Positions 1 to 7,608 are shown, counted from the first letter of the stretch. The stretch: 64,000 bases of DNA from JARIHD01 sp964610985 (GCA_964610985.1 CAZSZJ010000004.1:1-64000), one strand, 5' to 3'. Notes: generated by a model not told the origin, from the letters alone. A program made the numbers and translations.

Positions 1-174
1 ATTATTGGTACTACTTCGACGCTCAACATGATGAACCACCTACTTATTAACGACGGCGAGTTTGATCGAGCAAGTTACGATTTTATTGAATTTCCATTAG
101 GGTCGCTAGCAACATGGCGTGTTACTAATGAACCACCGCGCCAGATTATGCCGATAACCATCCCAACATCATGA
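1..174 (+). CDS. C-terminal fragment of an unknown protein
   Basis: An open frame runs from the window edge to a TGA at 172-174, giving the last 57 residues of a protein whose start lies outside. The segment has a Thr/Ser-rich start (GTTSTLNMMNHLL), an acidic middle and a hydrophobic-polar tail. The helix pattern faintly recalls the C-terminal part of histidine phosphatases, but no catalytic residue is visible, so this is only a guess. It ends 15 bases before the next gene on the same strand, so the two may be cotranscribed. The opposite-strand frame here has no support. Confidence 0.55.
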   Translation: MIGTTSTLNMMNHLLINDGEFDRASYDFIEFPLGSLATWRVTNEPPRQIMPITIPTS

Positions 175-189
175 AAGGCAATTACTGAT

Positions 190-1296
190 ATGAACATGGA
201 ACACCAACCTACTGATGCCACCTTACTAGCTGCGCCGTTTGGCTTTGGTCCGCTCGGCAAGGCTATGGCCATTGCTCATGAATTTGAAGATCGGGGTATG
301 ACAGTCAAAATTCTGGGAGATGAATCAGCCCAGAAAATAGCAACAGCATCAGGGCTGGCCGCCGAAGGTTACGATTATCGGCAACCCCTTGACCTCAAAG
401 ACTTGAATACTGACGTGGCCTTGTCCTGTCTCGACATCAGCACGCCTATTACCAAGTCGGACACACCGTTGATACTAGTGGATTCACTATTCTGGCTTCG
501 GGGATTATGGGAGCGTTTCCCTGAACATAATGCAGACCGGGTTTTGGCCCAACGTTTTTTTGTTGACGCTCCCCAAGAAGTGCGGGATGCAGTAGCGGGC
601 AGGCTGCATACTGTAGACGCTATACTTCCCGCTTCCTCAGTAGACCCTGAGATAAATGAGAACGGGGAACTTGTGGTGCTATATCCTGGCGGCATGCGTT
701 CGCCCTATTTGGGCTTGGACTACCAAGAAAAATATATGTCATGGGGTGTGGAAGTTGTCACTGAAGCAATGGACGTTGCAAATATTGACCCGGCTAATTT
801 CGTTGCTATTACGCCGCCGCAGCTGCTTGGCTCAACGGCCGTGAGCGCCGTAGAGAATTTTGGTGGTCGCGTGGAATCAGGTGTTACTGATTTAGGGCAT
901 CTACTTCGGGATGCTCGAACTCTTGTGCTCGCTCCTGGCATTGAGATTATGCTCGAAGCCTGTGCAATGGGTAAGGTACCGCACTATATACCAGCGTTTA
1001 ACGGCAGCCACATACCCCAGCTCATGGCCTATCGGCAAGCAGGTGTAGGCAGAGAAATATGCCCATCGTATGCCGATGCTTTGAGGGAATTTGAGGCCAC
1101 TACTGGCCACTTGAGCGGCTTGAGCAAAGAGATTGAGCAACGCAACTTTGATCTGTTGTTACAGCCGGAGTACAAAGCCGAAGGAGTGGCTAGCTTAGTT
1201 GGTGCATTAACAGTACGGGAGACGATAGCTGATCGTTACCCGCTCGGCACATATGGTGCGTCACAGGTTGTTGAACATGCAATATCTATGATGTAG
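190..1296 (+). CDS. GT-B-like glycosyltransferase family protein
   Basis: 368 residues. The N-terminus (PFGFGPLGKAMAIAHEF, residues 16-32) has the strand-Gly loop-helix seen at the start of GT-B glycosyltransferases. The C-terminal half (about 235-290) has the MurG/UGT-like arrangement of a predicted strand, an APG turn (LVLAPGIEIMLEACAMGK) and a Pro-rich loop, where such enzymes bind the nucleotide sugar. No signal peptide or membrane segment is seen, so it is probably cytosolic. The acceptor cannot be told from the sequence. An in-frame ATG at 196 is an alternative start; no strong Shine-Dalgarno site is seen for either. Convergent with the methyltransferase at 1313. The fold call is an inference from pattern and the reaction is unproven. 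Confidence 0.72.
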   Translation: MNMEHQPTDATLLAAPFGFGPLGKAMAIAHEFEDRGMTVKILGDESAQKIATASGLAAEGYDYRQPLDLKDLNTDVALSCLDISTPITKSDTPLILVDSLFWLRGLWERFPEHNADRVLAQRFFVDAPQEVRDAVAGRLHTVDAILPASSVDPEINENGELVVLYPGGMRSPYLGLDYQEKYMSWGVEVVTEAMDVANIDPANFVAITPPQLLGSTAVSAVENFGGRVESGVTDLGHLLRDARTLVLAPGIEIMLEACAMGKVPHYIPAFNGSHIPQLMAYRQAGVGREICPSYADALREFEATTGHLSGLSKEIEQRNFDLLLQPEYKAEGVASLVGALTVRETIADRYPLGTYGASQVVEHAISMM

Positions 1297-1312
1297 TTAC
1301 TAAAGCCGGTAT

Positions 1313-1915
1313 TCAGTCTTTTTGAGCGATAAAGTGGAGCCAGGGGAAATTGACTTTGTGACCATCGGTCGCAATGATGCTCGCAAAACCGGCACCCTTA
1401 ATAACTTCTTCAATGCCTGGTCGCTGCCAATGTGTAAAATACCGAGGAACGCCTAGCTTTTCATCAGACCAACCTTCGCGTAGACCGATCCTTAGACTGA
1501 CCGCAAAACGACCACCCATACCCAAAGCGCCCAGCACGTTCCTCGAGGCAGTAGTCGCTTCTGCCCTCGTAAGATGATGGAATACAGCATCGGCAACCAC
1601 CAAGTCATAGGGTCCTGTGATTTCATCAGTAAGCACATTGAGCTGTCTGGCGTCATAACCCTGACCCCGCAATAAATCCACAAAGCCTGGCGTTACATCC
1701 GTTCGTTCAACGCTATACCCTTTTTGCTCAATATAAGTTGCATCGTGGCCAAAGCCCGAGCCAATCTCTAGGATGCGTGCATCAGTGGAGAGGCCCTCTA
1801 GACTAGTGTCAAGCCATTCCCTGGCGGTGCGTGATATTTCATGCGGAGTATTGTCTACGTAGCCCTGCACATGCGCATCGTAGGCGGCAACCGTTCTCTC
1901 ATTTGTATTGCTCAT
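1313..1915 (-). CDS. Class I SAM-dependent methyltransferase
   Basis: 200 residues with the full Rossmann methyltransferase signature: motif I ILEIGSGFGHDA (about 48-59) for SAM, an acidic end of strand 2 (ERTDV), motif II-III YDLVVADAVFHHL (about 104-116), and a GGRFAVSLR strand. Small-molecule methyltransferases of this type act in the cytosol; the substrate is unknown. The start ATG is preceded at exactly 6 bases by a TAGAAT hexamer (minus strand), so the message is predicted leaderless. It is divergent from the Nudix gene at 1964, with two back-to-back promoters in the 48-base gap. Confidence 0.88.
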   Translation of the reverse strand: MSNTNERTVAAYDAHVQGYVDNTPHEISRTAREWLDTSLEGLSTDARILEIGSGFGHDATYIEQKGYSVERTDVTPGFVDLLRGQGYDARQLNVLTDEITGPYDLVVADAVFHHLTRAEATTASRNVLGALGMGGRFAVSLRIGLREGWSDEKLGVPRYFTHWQRPGIEEVIKGAGFASIIATDGHKVNFPWLHFIAQKD

Positions 1916-1921
1916 TGCATT

Positions 1922-1927
1922 ATTCTA
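1922..1927 (-). promoter_or_regulatory. -10 box, leaderless promoter of the methyltransferase
   Basis: TAGAAT on the minus strand ends 6 bases before the ATG at 1915, the spacing expected if transcription starts at the A of the start codon. Confidence 0.55.
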
Positions 1928-1951
1928 ACAGAGTGCGCAGTCATTATCTTG

Positions 1952-1957
1952 TATCAT
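1952..1957 (+). promoter_or_regulatory. -10 box, leaderless promoter of the Nudix gene
   Basis: TATCAT followed by 6 bases and ATG at 1964. It decides the start: the longer open frame beginning at 1841 would have this promoter inside it. Confidence 0.55.
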
Positions 1958-1963
1958 GTATAC

Positions 1964-2479
1964 ATGCAACTACTCGCCACCCTAAAAGCCCAAGACATAG
2001 AATCGGATGCACCCCATTTTGACTACGCTTCATTTAAGCCCCGAACAGCAGTACGGGCCATTGTGCTTGATGAAGATAAGATTGCCCTCATACATGTCAA
2101 AGAGCATGACTACTACATGCTTCCTGGCGGCGGCATCGAAAGCGAAGATATAACCACTGAGCTACAACGAGAAATCCTTGAGGAATTGGGATGCGAGGTA
2201 GAAGTAACGGGCGAAGTAGGCTCAATCGAGGTTTACTTTGACAGGTGGTCAAAAAAACAAACCGACTTCTGCTACACCGCAAAGAAGGTGCGTCATATCG
2301 CCGATGCTACTCCTACTGACTTTGAAGTAGAAGAAGGCCATAGCATAGTATGGGCTCAAAATTTAGATGCGGCTATGCAATTGATTGACAGCGCAACTCC
2401 TGCCAATCGTGACGGAAAGCTAGTTCGCGCCAGGGACCTGCTCTTTCTCAAACACGCCGCAACAAGCCAGCCTCGTTAG
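1964..2479 (+). CDS. Nudix hydrolase
   Basis: 171 residues from the ATG at 1964. A perfect Nudix box Gx5Ex7REUxEExGU is visible (GGGIESEDITTELQREILEE then LG), which binds the metal and cleaves nucleoside diphosphates linked to another moiety. The preceding strand (AIVLDEDKIALIHVKEHDYYMLPGGG) is the typical Nudix beta-sheet entry. Substrate unknown. An open frame extends upstream to 1841 but overlaps the divergent methyltransferase and contains the TATCAT promoter, so the shorter start is preferred. A rho-independent terminator lies 78 bases after the stop. Confidence 0.9.
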   Translation: MQLLATLKAQDIESDAPHFDYASFKPRTAVRAIVLDEDKIALIHVKEHDYYMLPGGGIESEDITTELQREILEELGCEVEVTGEVGSIEVYFDRWSKKQTDFCYTAKKVRHIADATPTDFEVEEGHSIVWAQNLDAAMQLIDSATPANRDGKLVRARDLLFLKHAATSQPR

Positions 2480-2556
2480 CAGCTGATGCCAGCGAATCAG
2501 AACGTATATTAGTTGCGATAACGTCTACGATGGCCCTCCAAGCATAAACGTTTTAC

Positions 2557-2582
2557 GACCTCAGTTCTTCTGAGGTCTTTTT
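2557..2582 (+). terminator. Rho-independent terminator after the Nudix gene
   Basis: GACCTCAG, 5-base loop, CTGAGGTC, then TTTTT. The T-run almost touches the TATAAT of the next gene (2585), so termination and re-initiation are packed into about 40 bases. Confidence 0.85.
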
Positions 2583-2584
2583 GC

Positions 2585-2590
2585 TATAAT
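2585..2590 (+). promoter_or_regulatory. Extended -10, leaderless promoter
   Basis: TTGCTATAAT (TGn extension plus consensus TATAAT) with 7 bases to the ATG at 2598. Confidence 0.65.
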
Positions 2591-2597
2591 TAGATAT

Positions 2598-2825
2598 ATG
2601 AAAAAGCTATTGTATGTTGCCCTCGCTCTAGCTGTACTTCTGCCCGCCGGTTATTTCATTCCGCTTGGTTCTTATACAACTACTCGTGGCTGCCAACTGG
2701 ACACTACGCCGACAGCACGGCTGCATCTAATAAGGGGCGACTCGCTAGACGAGGTAAAGAACAGAAAGGATTCTCCAGTAGCGGGCTGTTCTCCTAACAC
2801 CAAATACGTACTTTATTTTCTCTAA
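2598..2825 (+). CDS. Small exported or membrane-anchored protein, unknown
   Basis: 75 residues. Lys-Lys followed by a hydrophobic stretch (about residues 4-25) makes a signal peptide or signal anchor; the remainder would lie outside the membrane and carries two Cys (CQLDTT, AGCSPN) that could form a disulfide. No family is recognised. It has its own consensus promoter and a terminator upstream, which argues that it is a real monocistronic gene. The short C-terminus ends in the hydrophobic YVLYFL. Confidence 0.6.
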   Translation: MKKLLYVALALAVLLPAGYFIPLGSYTTTRGCQLDTTPTARLHLIRGDSLDEVKNRKDSPVAGCSPNTKYVLYFL

Positions 2826-2847
2826 GTCGCTATAAGAAGGTCTTTGC

Positions 2848-2853
2848 TATAGT
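2848..2853 (+). promoter_or_regulatory. Extended -10, leaderless promoter of the SET gene
   Basis: TTGCTATAGT followed by 6 bases and ATG at 2860. Confidence 0.6.
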
Positions 2854-2859
2854 AGACCT

Positions 2860-3267
2860 ATGATTCACATAAAGTACAAGCTCAGATCATCAGATGCACA
2901 TGGCGTCGGCCTCTTTGCCGATCAACCCATACCAAAGGGTGCGACAGTGTACACCGCCAGTCCCCTGCTAGACCTCAATATTACTCAAGAGCAATTTGAC
3001 ACCCTCAATCAAAAAGAAAAAGACGAGATACTATGGTGGGGCTTTTTTGATGAGCCAAGTCAGATGTGGCATGTCGATTTTGATGTCTCGAGATTCATTA
3101 ATCACGCTTATAATGCAACACTGACTCAAGCTCCAAACCATGACACCGCTTATTTAATAGCAGCCAGAGACATCAAAACGGGCGAAGAATTGACGCAAAA
3201 CTACATGGAATTTGAGAGCCCTGAAGACTTGCGCCGTCGAGGCATACCTCCAGTGGACCATTCATGA
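2860..3267 (+). CDS. SET domain protein
   Basis: 135 residues, essentially one SET domain. The GVGLFADQPIPKG segment (about 15-27) is the opening SET motif. RFINHAYNAT (about 77-86) corresponds to the RFxNHSxxPN SAM-binding motif with Ala-Tyr replacing the usual Ser-Cys. IKTGEELTQNY (about 105-115) is the closing GEELxxxY motif with the catalytic Tyr. SET proteins methylate protein lysines; the bacterial target is unknown. The post-SET Cys cluster is absent, as in other short bacterial and viral SET proteins. Leaderless promoter at 2848. The stop overlaps the remains of the PNPOx pseudogene. Confidence 0.85.
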   Translation: MIHIKYKLRSSDAHGVGLFADQPIPKGATVYTASPLLDLNITQEQFDTLNQKEKDEILWWGFFDEPSQMWHVDFDVSRFINHAYNATLTQAPNHDTAYLIAARDIKTGEELTQNYMEFESPEDLRRRGIPPVDHS

Positions 3268-3698
3268 GCATGAAACTGCACGAGATATTCTTGGCAAGGT
3301 GCGGTATGCAACCGTAGCCACAACCAACGGCGCTGGAATTCCATGGAATACACCGTCTTTTTTGCGTATGACGAACAAGGAAATATTTATTGGTCATCGC
3401 ATCCTGATTCGGTGCATTCTCAAAACATTGCTGATAATGGCAGAGCATTCATTGTTATCTAGGTTTATATGCCGCATCAAATGTAATCATGATTGAAGAT
3501 GAGCAAGAAATTAAAAGCGCTCTTTCGCTATTAGGTGAGCGCAGGAATAAGCCATTCCTGCATTCGGAAAAGTTTAGCCATGAAGGTTCTCAAAGAATCT
3601 ACAAAGCAGTACCCACGAAGTGGTGGATCAATGGCGCTGCCAAAGATGAGGACGGAGACTTTATAAAAGATTATAGAACTGAAGTTAAGCCGTTTTGA
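3257..3698 (+). pseudogene. Decayed pyridoxamine-5'-phosphate-oxidase-like (PNPOx) gene
   Basis: Three stretches in different frames together read as one PNPOx-family flavoprotein. Frame 1 gives HEHETARDILGKVRYATVAT (from about 3263) up to PWNTP near 3354. A one-base loss in the run before TTTTTT shifts into a frame reading FFAYDEQGNIYWSSHP to RAFIVI, ended by a TAG near 3462. A further gap of roughly ten codons precedes GLYAASNVIMIEDEQE and the tail ending at 3698 (KAVPTKWWINGA). No start codon remains in frame 1. The join matches the family order (nucleotide-binding barrel strands, then a C-terminal WxN region), so the gene is inactivated by at least one frameshift and one deletion. The last 69 codons are still open but are only a fragment. 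Confidence 0.75.
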
Positions 3699-3719
3699 GT
3701 TATCTGCGCCAATAGTTGC

Positions 3720-3725
3720 TATAGT
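3720..3725 (+). promoter_or_regulatory. Extended -10, leaderless promoter of the S51 peptidase
   Basis: TTGCTATAGT, 6 bases, ATG at 3732. Confidence 0.6.
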
Positions 3726-3731
3726 TTAGTT

Positions 3732-4421
3732 ATGAAACTTTTACTAACATCTGGTGGCATCACCAACGATTCTATTGCCAAAGCATTCGAGGATCTGGTG
3801 GGCAAAAAACCAAATGATATAAAGATTGCCTTTGTTCCCACCGCCGCACACGCGAGCCGGGGCGAGGATAAGGAGTGGCTCATCAATGACTTGTACCGGC
3901 TACACGCGCGAGGCTATTACGTCGACATCATCGAACTAACCGCCCTCTCGCAAAAGCAGTTAAGAGCCGCATTTGAAGCAGCAGACGTCATCTTTGTCGG
4001 CGGCGGAAACACCTTTTACCTAAGTTACTGGCTGCAAAAGAGTGGCGTAGCAGAGATGCTACCCGAACTGCTCAAGACAAAAATCTATGCGGGTATCAGT
4101 GCCGGCAGCATGGTTGCGGGATCGAGTCTGGTGCTTTCTTCACAGGCAGTTAGTAATCCTGATGCATTCAGAGACGAAGACTATGACGAGCTGGGGCCAG
4201 CTGGCGAATCGTCCGGGTTTACACTTCATTTTGCTGATCTTATTTTTCGACCGCACCTCAATTCAAAGCATTTCTCTATGGCCAGGATTGATGTGCTGGA
4301 AGAAAAGACGAAGAGCCTGAATGCAAAAGTATACGCCCTTGATGATGACTCAGCTCTGAGCATTGTGGACGGAAAAGTTGAAGTTATCTCAGAGGGTGCT
4401 TGGGCAGTCTTTAATAAGTAA
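3732..4421 (+). CDS. Peptidase E-like (S51 family) serine peptidase
   Basis: 229 residues, the usual length of dipeptidase E. The class I glutamine-amidotransferase-like fold is marked by LLLTSGG at the start, FVGGGNTFYL (about 88-97), and the nucleophile elbow GISAGS (121-126) with Ser123 as the expected catalytic residue. The FRPHLNSKHF segment supplies candidate His. Family members cleave Asp-X dipeptides, or cyanophycin dipeptides in cyanophycinase. Cytosolic, with no signal peptide. It stands alone behind a leaderless promoter. Confidence 0.85.
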   Translation: MKLLLTSGGITNDSIAKAFEDLVGKKPNDIKIAFVPTAAHASRGEDKEWLINDLYRLHARGYYVDIIELTALSQKQLRAAFEAADVIFVGGGNTFYLSYWLQKSGVAEMLPELLKTKIYAGISAGSMVAGSSLVLSSQAVSNPDAFRDEDYDELGPAGESSGFTLHFADLIFRPHLNSKHFSMARIDVLEEKTKSLNAKVYALDDDSALSIVDGKVEVISEGAWAVFNK

Positions 4422-4482
4422 GTAATTTGACGTATCTATACACATAAGACATACGAGAAACAATTCGCATGGCACTTTTTGG

Positions 4483-4488
4483 TATACT
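4483..4488 (+). promoter_or_regulatory. -10 box, leaderless promoter of a Nudix gene
   Basis: TATACT, 6 bases, ATG at 4495. Confidence 0.55.
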
Positions 4489-4494
4489 TGGGTC

Positions 4495-4956
4495 ATGAAT
4501 TCACCAACTTTGTTTCAATATTGCCAAAAGCTTATTGTTTTATCCGAGGATAGAACCAAAGTGTTACTGGCAAAACGCAAAGGCGAGGCGGACTACGACG
4601 ACGTCTATTCGTTTATTGGCGGCAAAATGGAAACCACTGACGAAACTATCCTGGCAGGCATGAAACGCGAAAAAGACGAAGAGATCGGCCAGACGGCCCG
4701 GGTAGCGGTTTTGCCAAACGAAACCTACAATCTGCTTTTCCGCAAAAAAGACGGTAATAGCATGGTTTTACCGCATATCGCCGGCGTGTTCGTTTCGGGC
4801 GATATTACCCTGAATGAAGAGTACAGCGATTACAAATGGGTGGGGATTAATGAGCTGGAAAATTTTGAGCCAAAGATCGAAAATATTCCCGAACTGACCG
4901 AATGGGCCCGGCGCAAACTTGCTGGCAGCGACGCAAGTCAGCTCGTCCAAATATAG
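4495..4956 (+). CDS. Nudix hydrolase, slightly variant box
   Basis: 153 residues. The Nudix box reads GGKMETTDETILAGMK then REKDEEIG. The Ex7RExxEExG half is intact, but one extra residue separates the Gly from the first Glu. The IVLSEDRTKVLLAKRKG strand and FIGGKM turn are typical. Substrate unknown; nothing in the neighbourhood specifies it. Leaderless promoter at 4483. Second of four Nudix or Nudix-like genes in the first 10 kb. Confidence 0.85.
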   Translation: MNSPTLFQYCQKLIVLSEDRTKVLLAKRKGEADYDDVYSFIGGKMETTDETILAGMKREKDEEIGQTARVAVLPNETYNLLFRKKDGNSMVLPHIAGVFVSGDITLNEEYSDYKWVGINELENFEPKIENIPELTEWARRKLAGSDASQLVQI

Positions 4957-5006
4957 GGCAAAAGCCACCCGCCAAGCTCGTTAAGCGCACCTAAAGAAAA
5001 ATCCGC

Positions 5007-5012
5007 TATAAT
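5007..5012 (+). promoter_or_regulatory. -10 box, leaderless promoter
   Basis: CGCTATAAT with consensus TATAAT, 6 bases, ATG at 5019. Confidence 0.62.
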
Positions 5013-5018
5013 AACCTC

Positions 5019-5606
5019 ATGAAAAAGACCTATTTGCTTCCAGTAACCATCATTTTTCTGGCCATCGCAGCACTTTTGGTCGTGTTGATCGTTTCTTCTA
5101 ACCAATCACCCCAAAAATACACCAAAGAACAGACCGAGGCGAAGCTCGCTGATCTCAAGAAGTACACCGACGCGCTCCATCTTACCAACAAAGAACAGGT
5201 CTACAATAACAGCACGGCCTTGGGTTGCTTTGAAGACGAAGCCGACAAAGTGCGCACCGGCGTCGGCGATTGCACACTCAGCAGCACCCATATCTACAAA
5301 CTAGAGGGCAGCTACCGCGAACACGGTAAAGAAATCTTGGCCTTCCTTAAAGAAAAAGGCTTTGACTTTAGAAAAGGCGACAAATACAAAGCCGAAACCG
5401 AGCAAAAGCTCAACGATACCTCCATAGCCGACAACATGTCGAACGGCGAGCCAATCATGATCGAGCTCTATAACAAAGAAGAAGATGCACGCGTGATGTT
5501 TAGCCTAGGTGGCCGGGACCAAGTAATACCCTATCCTGATGATCCTGAAACCAGCAGACTCGCTCCCGACCAATTGGTCGCCATGCTGCAATTCTACAAA
5601 CCCTAG
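5019..5606 (+). CDS. Signal-anchored extracellular protein, unknown
   Basis: 195 residues. An N-terminal KK plus a hydrophobic helix (about 5-27) anchors or exports a hydrophilic, Lys/Glu-rich domain. A pair of Cys (LGCFEDEAD and VGDCTLSS, about 15 residues apart) suggests one disulfide outside the cell. No recognisable family. The architecture (signal anchor plus a small charged ectodomain with a Cys pair) recurs in this window at 55282 and 57690, although the sequences are not obviously alike. Own leaderless promoter at 5007. Confidence 0.7.
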   Translation: MKKTYLLPVTIIFLAIAALLVVLIVSSNQSPQKYTKEQTEAKLADLKKYTDALHLTNKEQVYNNSTALGCFEDEADKVRTGVGDCTLSSTHIYKLEGSYREHGKEILAFLKEKGFDFRKGDKYKAETEQKLNDTSIADNMSNGEPIMIELYNKEEDARVMFSLGGRDQVIPYPDDPETSRLAPDQLVAMLQFYKP

Positions 5607-5666
5607 GGCTTAAAACCCCACTTAATATACCTACGATGGCGGAACAGACCCACGTTGCCCGTGCCG

Positions 5667-6128
5667 CTAATTAGTCTGGTCGTCCCCTGACAACCTTTTG
5701 ACGATTCGGAGGTATGCGGCAAAGTCTTTTTCGTCTACCTTGCCGAACAGCAACCGTTCCGTGGCATCTTGTAATTGCCGATCGATCACCGGAACTTGCT
5801 CGGTACCTTTTTTGGTAACCACCACCAAGCGTGCCCGGGCATCCTCTTTGTCGACATAGGCATTCACCAAGTTTTTGGCTTTTAGCTCATTAACAACGGC
5901 TGTAATGTAGGTACTTTTTACATTAAATCGAGCAGCTAGTTCGGTGATGCGGATGCCGCCAGCCGGGTGCGCATCAAATATGGTACCAAGCACAAACCAA
6001 CCCATGACGGTCAGGTCATGGTCGCCAAGAACCTGCTGCCGGAGCACACTGAGCTTGCGCGAAAAAAGCATATCGGCCATCCCGATTTCGTATGATTTTG
6101 TCTGGTGTAATGCCTGCTTGATCGACAT
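5667..6128 (-). CDS. MarR-family transcriptional regulator
   Basis: 153 residues. The winged-helix core is clear: ITELAARFNVKSTYITAVVNELKAKNLV (about 80-107) is the recognition helix region, followed by the wing DKEDARARLVVVTKKG and a C-terminal dimerisation helix. MarR proteins bind as dimers to palindromic operators and are released by small ligands. The start is supported by the Shine-Dalgarno CGGAGAAG. A 12-bp AT palindrome 36 bases upstream of the start is a candidate autoregulatory operator. It is followed at 6322 by uppP on the same strand upstream, so regulation of envelope genes is possible but unproven. Confidence 0.88.
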   Translation of the reverse strand: MSIKQALHQTKSYEIGMADMLFSRKLSVLRQQVLGDHDLTVMGWFVLGTIFDAHPAGGIRITELAARFNVKSTYITAVVNELKAKNLVNAYVDKEDARARLVVVTKKGTEQVPVIDRQLQDATERLLFGKVDEKDFAAYLRIVKRLSGDDQTN

Positions 6129-6163
6129 AGCTTCTCCGTATTATTAAACAAATATTAACATTT

Positions 6164-6175
6164 AATTATATAATT
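6164..6175. promoter_or_regulatory. Candidate MarR operator (AT-rich palindrome)
   Basis: AATTATATAATT is a perfect 12-bp palindrome in the gap upstream of the MarR gene and includes a minus-strand TATAAT. An autoregulatory site is inferred from position only. Confidence 0.35.
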
Positions 6176-6196
6176 CACCACGTTCAATGCCGGTAT

Positions 6197-6325
6197 ATGA
6201 ACATTGATTTAAAATCATACATCCCCCGCAATCTGTTGGCAATTATTAATAATGGAAGCCTAACCAAGAAAACGGCATCCTTCACGGAAGGGATCGTAAC
6301 AGTGGCAGGAGGTATGTGCAACTAA
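6197..6325 (+). CDS. Possible small protein (42 residues)
   Basis: An ATG at 6197 opens a 42-residue frame ending at TAA 6323-6325, overlapping the uppP stop by four bases. The composition (YIPRNLLAIINNG, then a Thr/Gly-rich tail) is plausible for a protein but matches nothing known to me. It lacks the usual 6-base-spaced -10 hexamer and has no Shine-Dalgarno site, so it may be chance. Confidence 0.22.
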   Translation: MNIDLKSYIPRNLLAIINNGSLTKKTASFTEGIVTVAGGMCN

Positions 6326-7158
6326 GTTGCTGTAATCGCCTTGGTCGCCAGCAATAAGACAAGAAGCGCACCGAGCCCTAAGCGATAGATGATAAAAATA
6401 CTGTAGCTGTGCCCCGAAATGAACTTGAGCAGCCAGGAAACCGCACCGTACGCTACCACAAAACTAACAATTGTGGCCGTAATTGTCGGCCCCCAGCCTA
6501 CGCCATCTGCAATATTCTGGTATTCGGTAGTAGCCTGCAAAATAGCCGCCGCACCAAGCGCCGGAATCGATAAGAAAAATGACAGCTTAGTAACCGCTAC
6601 TCTGTCCAGCCCACGCAGCAAACCAGCCGACATTGTCGCACCCGACCGTGAAACGCCAGGAATAAGCGCCAAACACTGCGTAATTCCAATAATCAAGGTA
6701 TCGCGCCAGGTAGTGTCTGACAAATGTCGGTTTTGGCGTCCCGCATGATCGGCGAACCACATCATGCCGCTCCACAAAATGAGAGCCCCCGCCACCACCC
6801 ACAGACTGCGGAGTGTCGTCTCTATCTGGTCTTTAAAGAGCAGCCCGATAATACCAACCGGCATTGACCCTAAAATCACCGCCCAACCAAACCGATAGTC
6901 CCGGTTTTTGCGCCTTTCAGCATGCAGCAGACCGCCTAACCATGCGCCGGAAATCCGCACAATATCCCGCCGCAAATACAACACCGTAGCCAGCACTGCT
7001 CCCACCTGGATAATCGCCGTAAAGGCAGTAATATCCGGATCGTTGATTGAATATCCCAGCAGTTTCTCCAGGATCGTTAAATGTCCCGTACTAGAGATAG
7101 GTAAAAATTCGGTCAAACCTTCGACAATACCCAATAGGATCGCTTCTAAAATATGCAT
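6322..7158 (-). CDS. uppP: Undecaprenyl-diphosphatase UppP
   Basis: 278 residues, polytopic. It recycles undecaprenyl diphosphate, the lipid carrier of peptidoglycan and surface glycans, at the outer face of the membrane. Family signatures are present: EAILLGIVEGLTEFLPISST at the N-terminus (EGLTEFLPxSSTGH with the catalytic Glu and Ser) and PGVSRSGATMSAGL (about 170-183) with the conserved Arg. About eight hydrophobic helices follow the family layout. The start is fixed by an extended -10 TGCTATAAT 6 bases upstream. Its presence supports a peptidoglycan-type wall. Confidence 0.96.
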   Translation of the reverse strand: MHILEAILLGIVEGLTEFLPISSTGHLTILEKLLGYSINDPDITAFTAIIQVGAVLATVLYLRRDIVRISGAWLGGLLHAERRKNRDYRFGWAVILGSMPVGIIGLLFKDQIETTLRSLWVVAGALILWSGMMWFADHAGRQNRHLSDTTWRDTLIIGITQCLALIPGVSRSGATMSAGLLRGLDRVAVTKLSFFLSIPALGAAAILQATTEYQNIADGVGWGPTITATIVSFVVAYGAVSWLLKFISGHSYSIFIIYRLGLGALLVLLLATKAITAT

Positions 7159-7164
7159 GTCATC

Positions 7165-7170
7165 ATTATA
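7165..7170 (-). promoter_or_regulatory. Extended -10, leaderless promoter of uppP
   Basis: CTGCTATAAT on the minus strand, 6 bases before the ATG at 7158. Confidence 0.65.
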
Positions 7171-7209
7171 GCAGCGTGCATTTTTAATCTTTTCAGCCGC
7201 CCAATGCGC

Positions 7210-7215
7210 TATACT
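7210..7215 (+). promoter_or_regulatory. -10 box, leaderless promoter
   Basis: TATACT, 6 bases, ATG at 7222. It places the start 23 codons inside the longest open frame, whose first codons overlap the uppP start. Confidence 0.55.
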
Positions 7216-7221
7216 GACCGA

Positions 7222-7584
7222 ATGAGTGAATTACGACTAGATGGAGAGTGGGATAGCACGTACCATTACGGGGAGCACGGCGAACATAGCAGTAAGCATG
7301 TTATGGTCTTTGAATACGACAGTTTAATTGGCCAAAGCTTGCCCCAAGAGGATGGTTCTGAGGTTAATATGGCGCTGCGTCATGACCCGAAAAATAACGT
7401 ACTCACCGGTTTTTGGCAAGAGGCAACCTCTCCAACCGGCACATATAAGGGCGACATATTTCATGGTGCACTTCAGCTTATCCTTAACGACACCCTGACA
7501 AGGGCCGAGGGTGAGTGGGTTGGCTTTGATAGAGCTCGTTCCACTGTAGGCCATGGTAAATGGGTGCTTGAAAAATGCAGGTAG
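7222..7584 (+). CDS. Unknown small protein, predicted beta-rich
   Basis: 120 residues, no signal or membrane segment. Alternating pattern with Gly turns (LDGEWDSTYHYG, then LTGFWQEATSPTGTYKGDIFHGALQ, then AEGEWVGFDRA and HGKWVLEK) suggests a small beta-barrel or lipocalin-like fold whose W-containing strands repeat. No family is recognised and no catalytic set is visible. The start at 7222 is chosen because the promoter TATACT sits 6 bases before it. Neighbour of a Nudix-like gene 30 bases downstream that has its own promoter. Confidence 0.68.
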   Translation: MSELRLDGEWDSTYHYGEHGEHSSKHVMVFEYDSLIGQSLPQEDGSEVNMALRHDPKNNVLTGFWQEATSPTGTYKGDIFHGALQLILNDTLTRAEGEWVGFDRARSTVGHGKWVLEKCR

Positions 7585-7602
7585 CCGATATGAGGTTACT
7601 GC

Positions 7603-7608
7603 TATCAT
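7603..7608 (+). promoter_or_regulatory. Extended -10, leaderless promoter
   Basis: CTGCTATCAT, 6 bases, ATG at 7615. Confidence 0.58.

Noticed and set aside
1841..1963. Upstream extension of the Nudix gene
   Set aside because: Overlaps the divergent methyltransferase and includes the TATCAT promoter.
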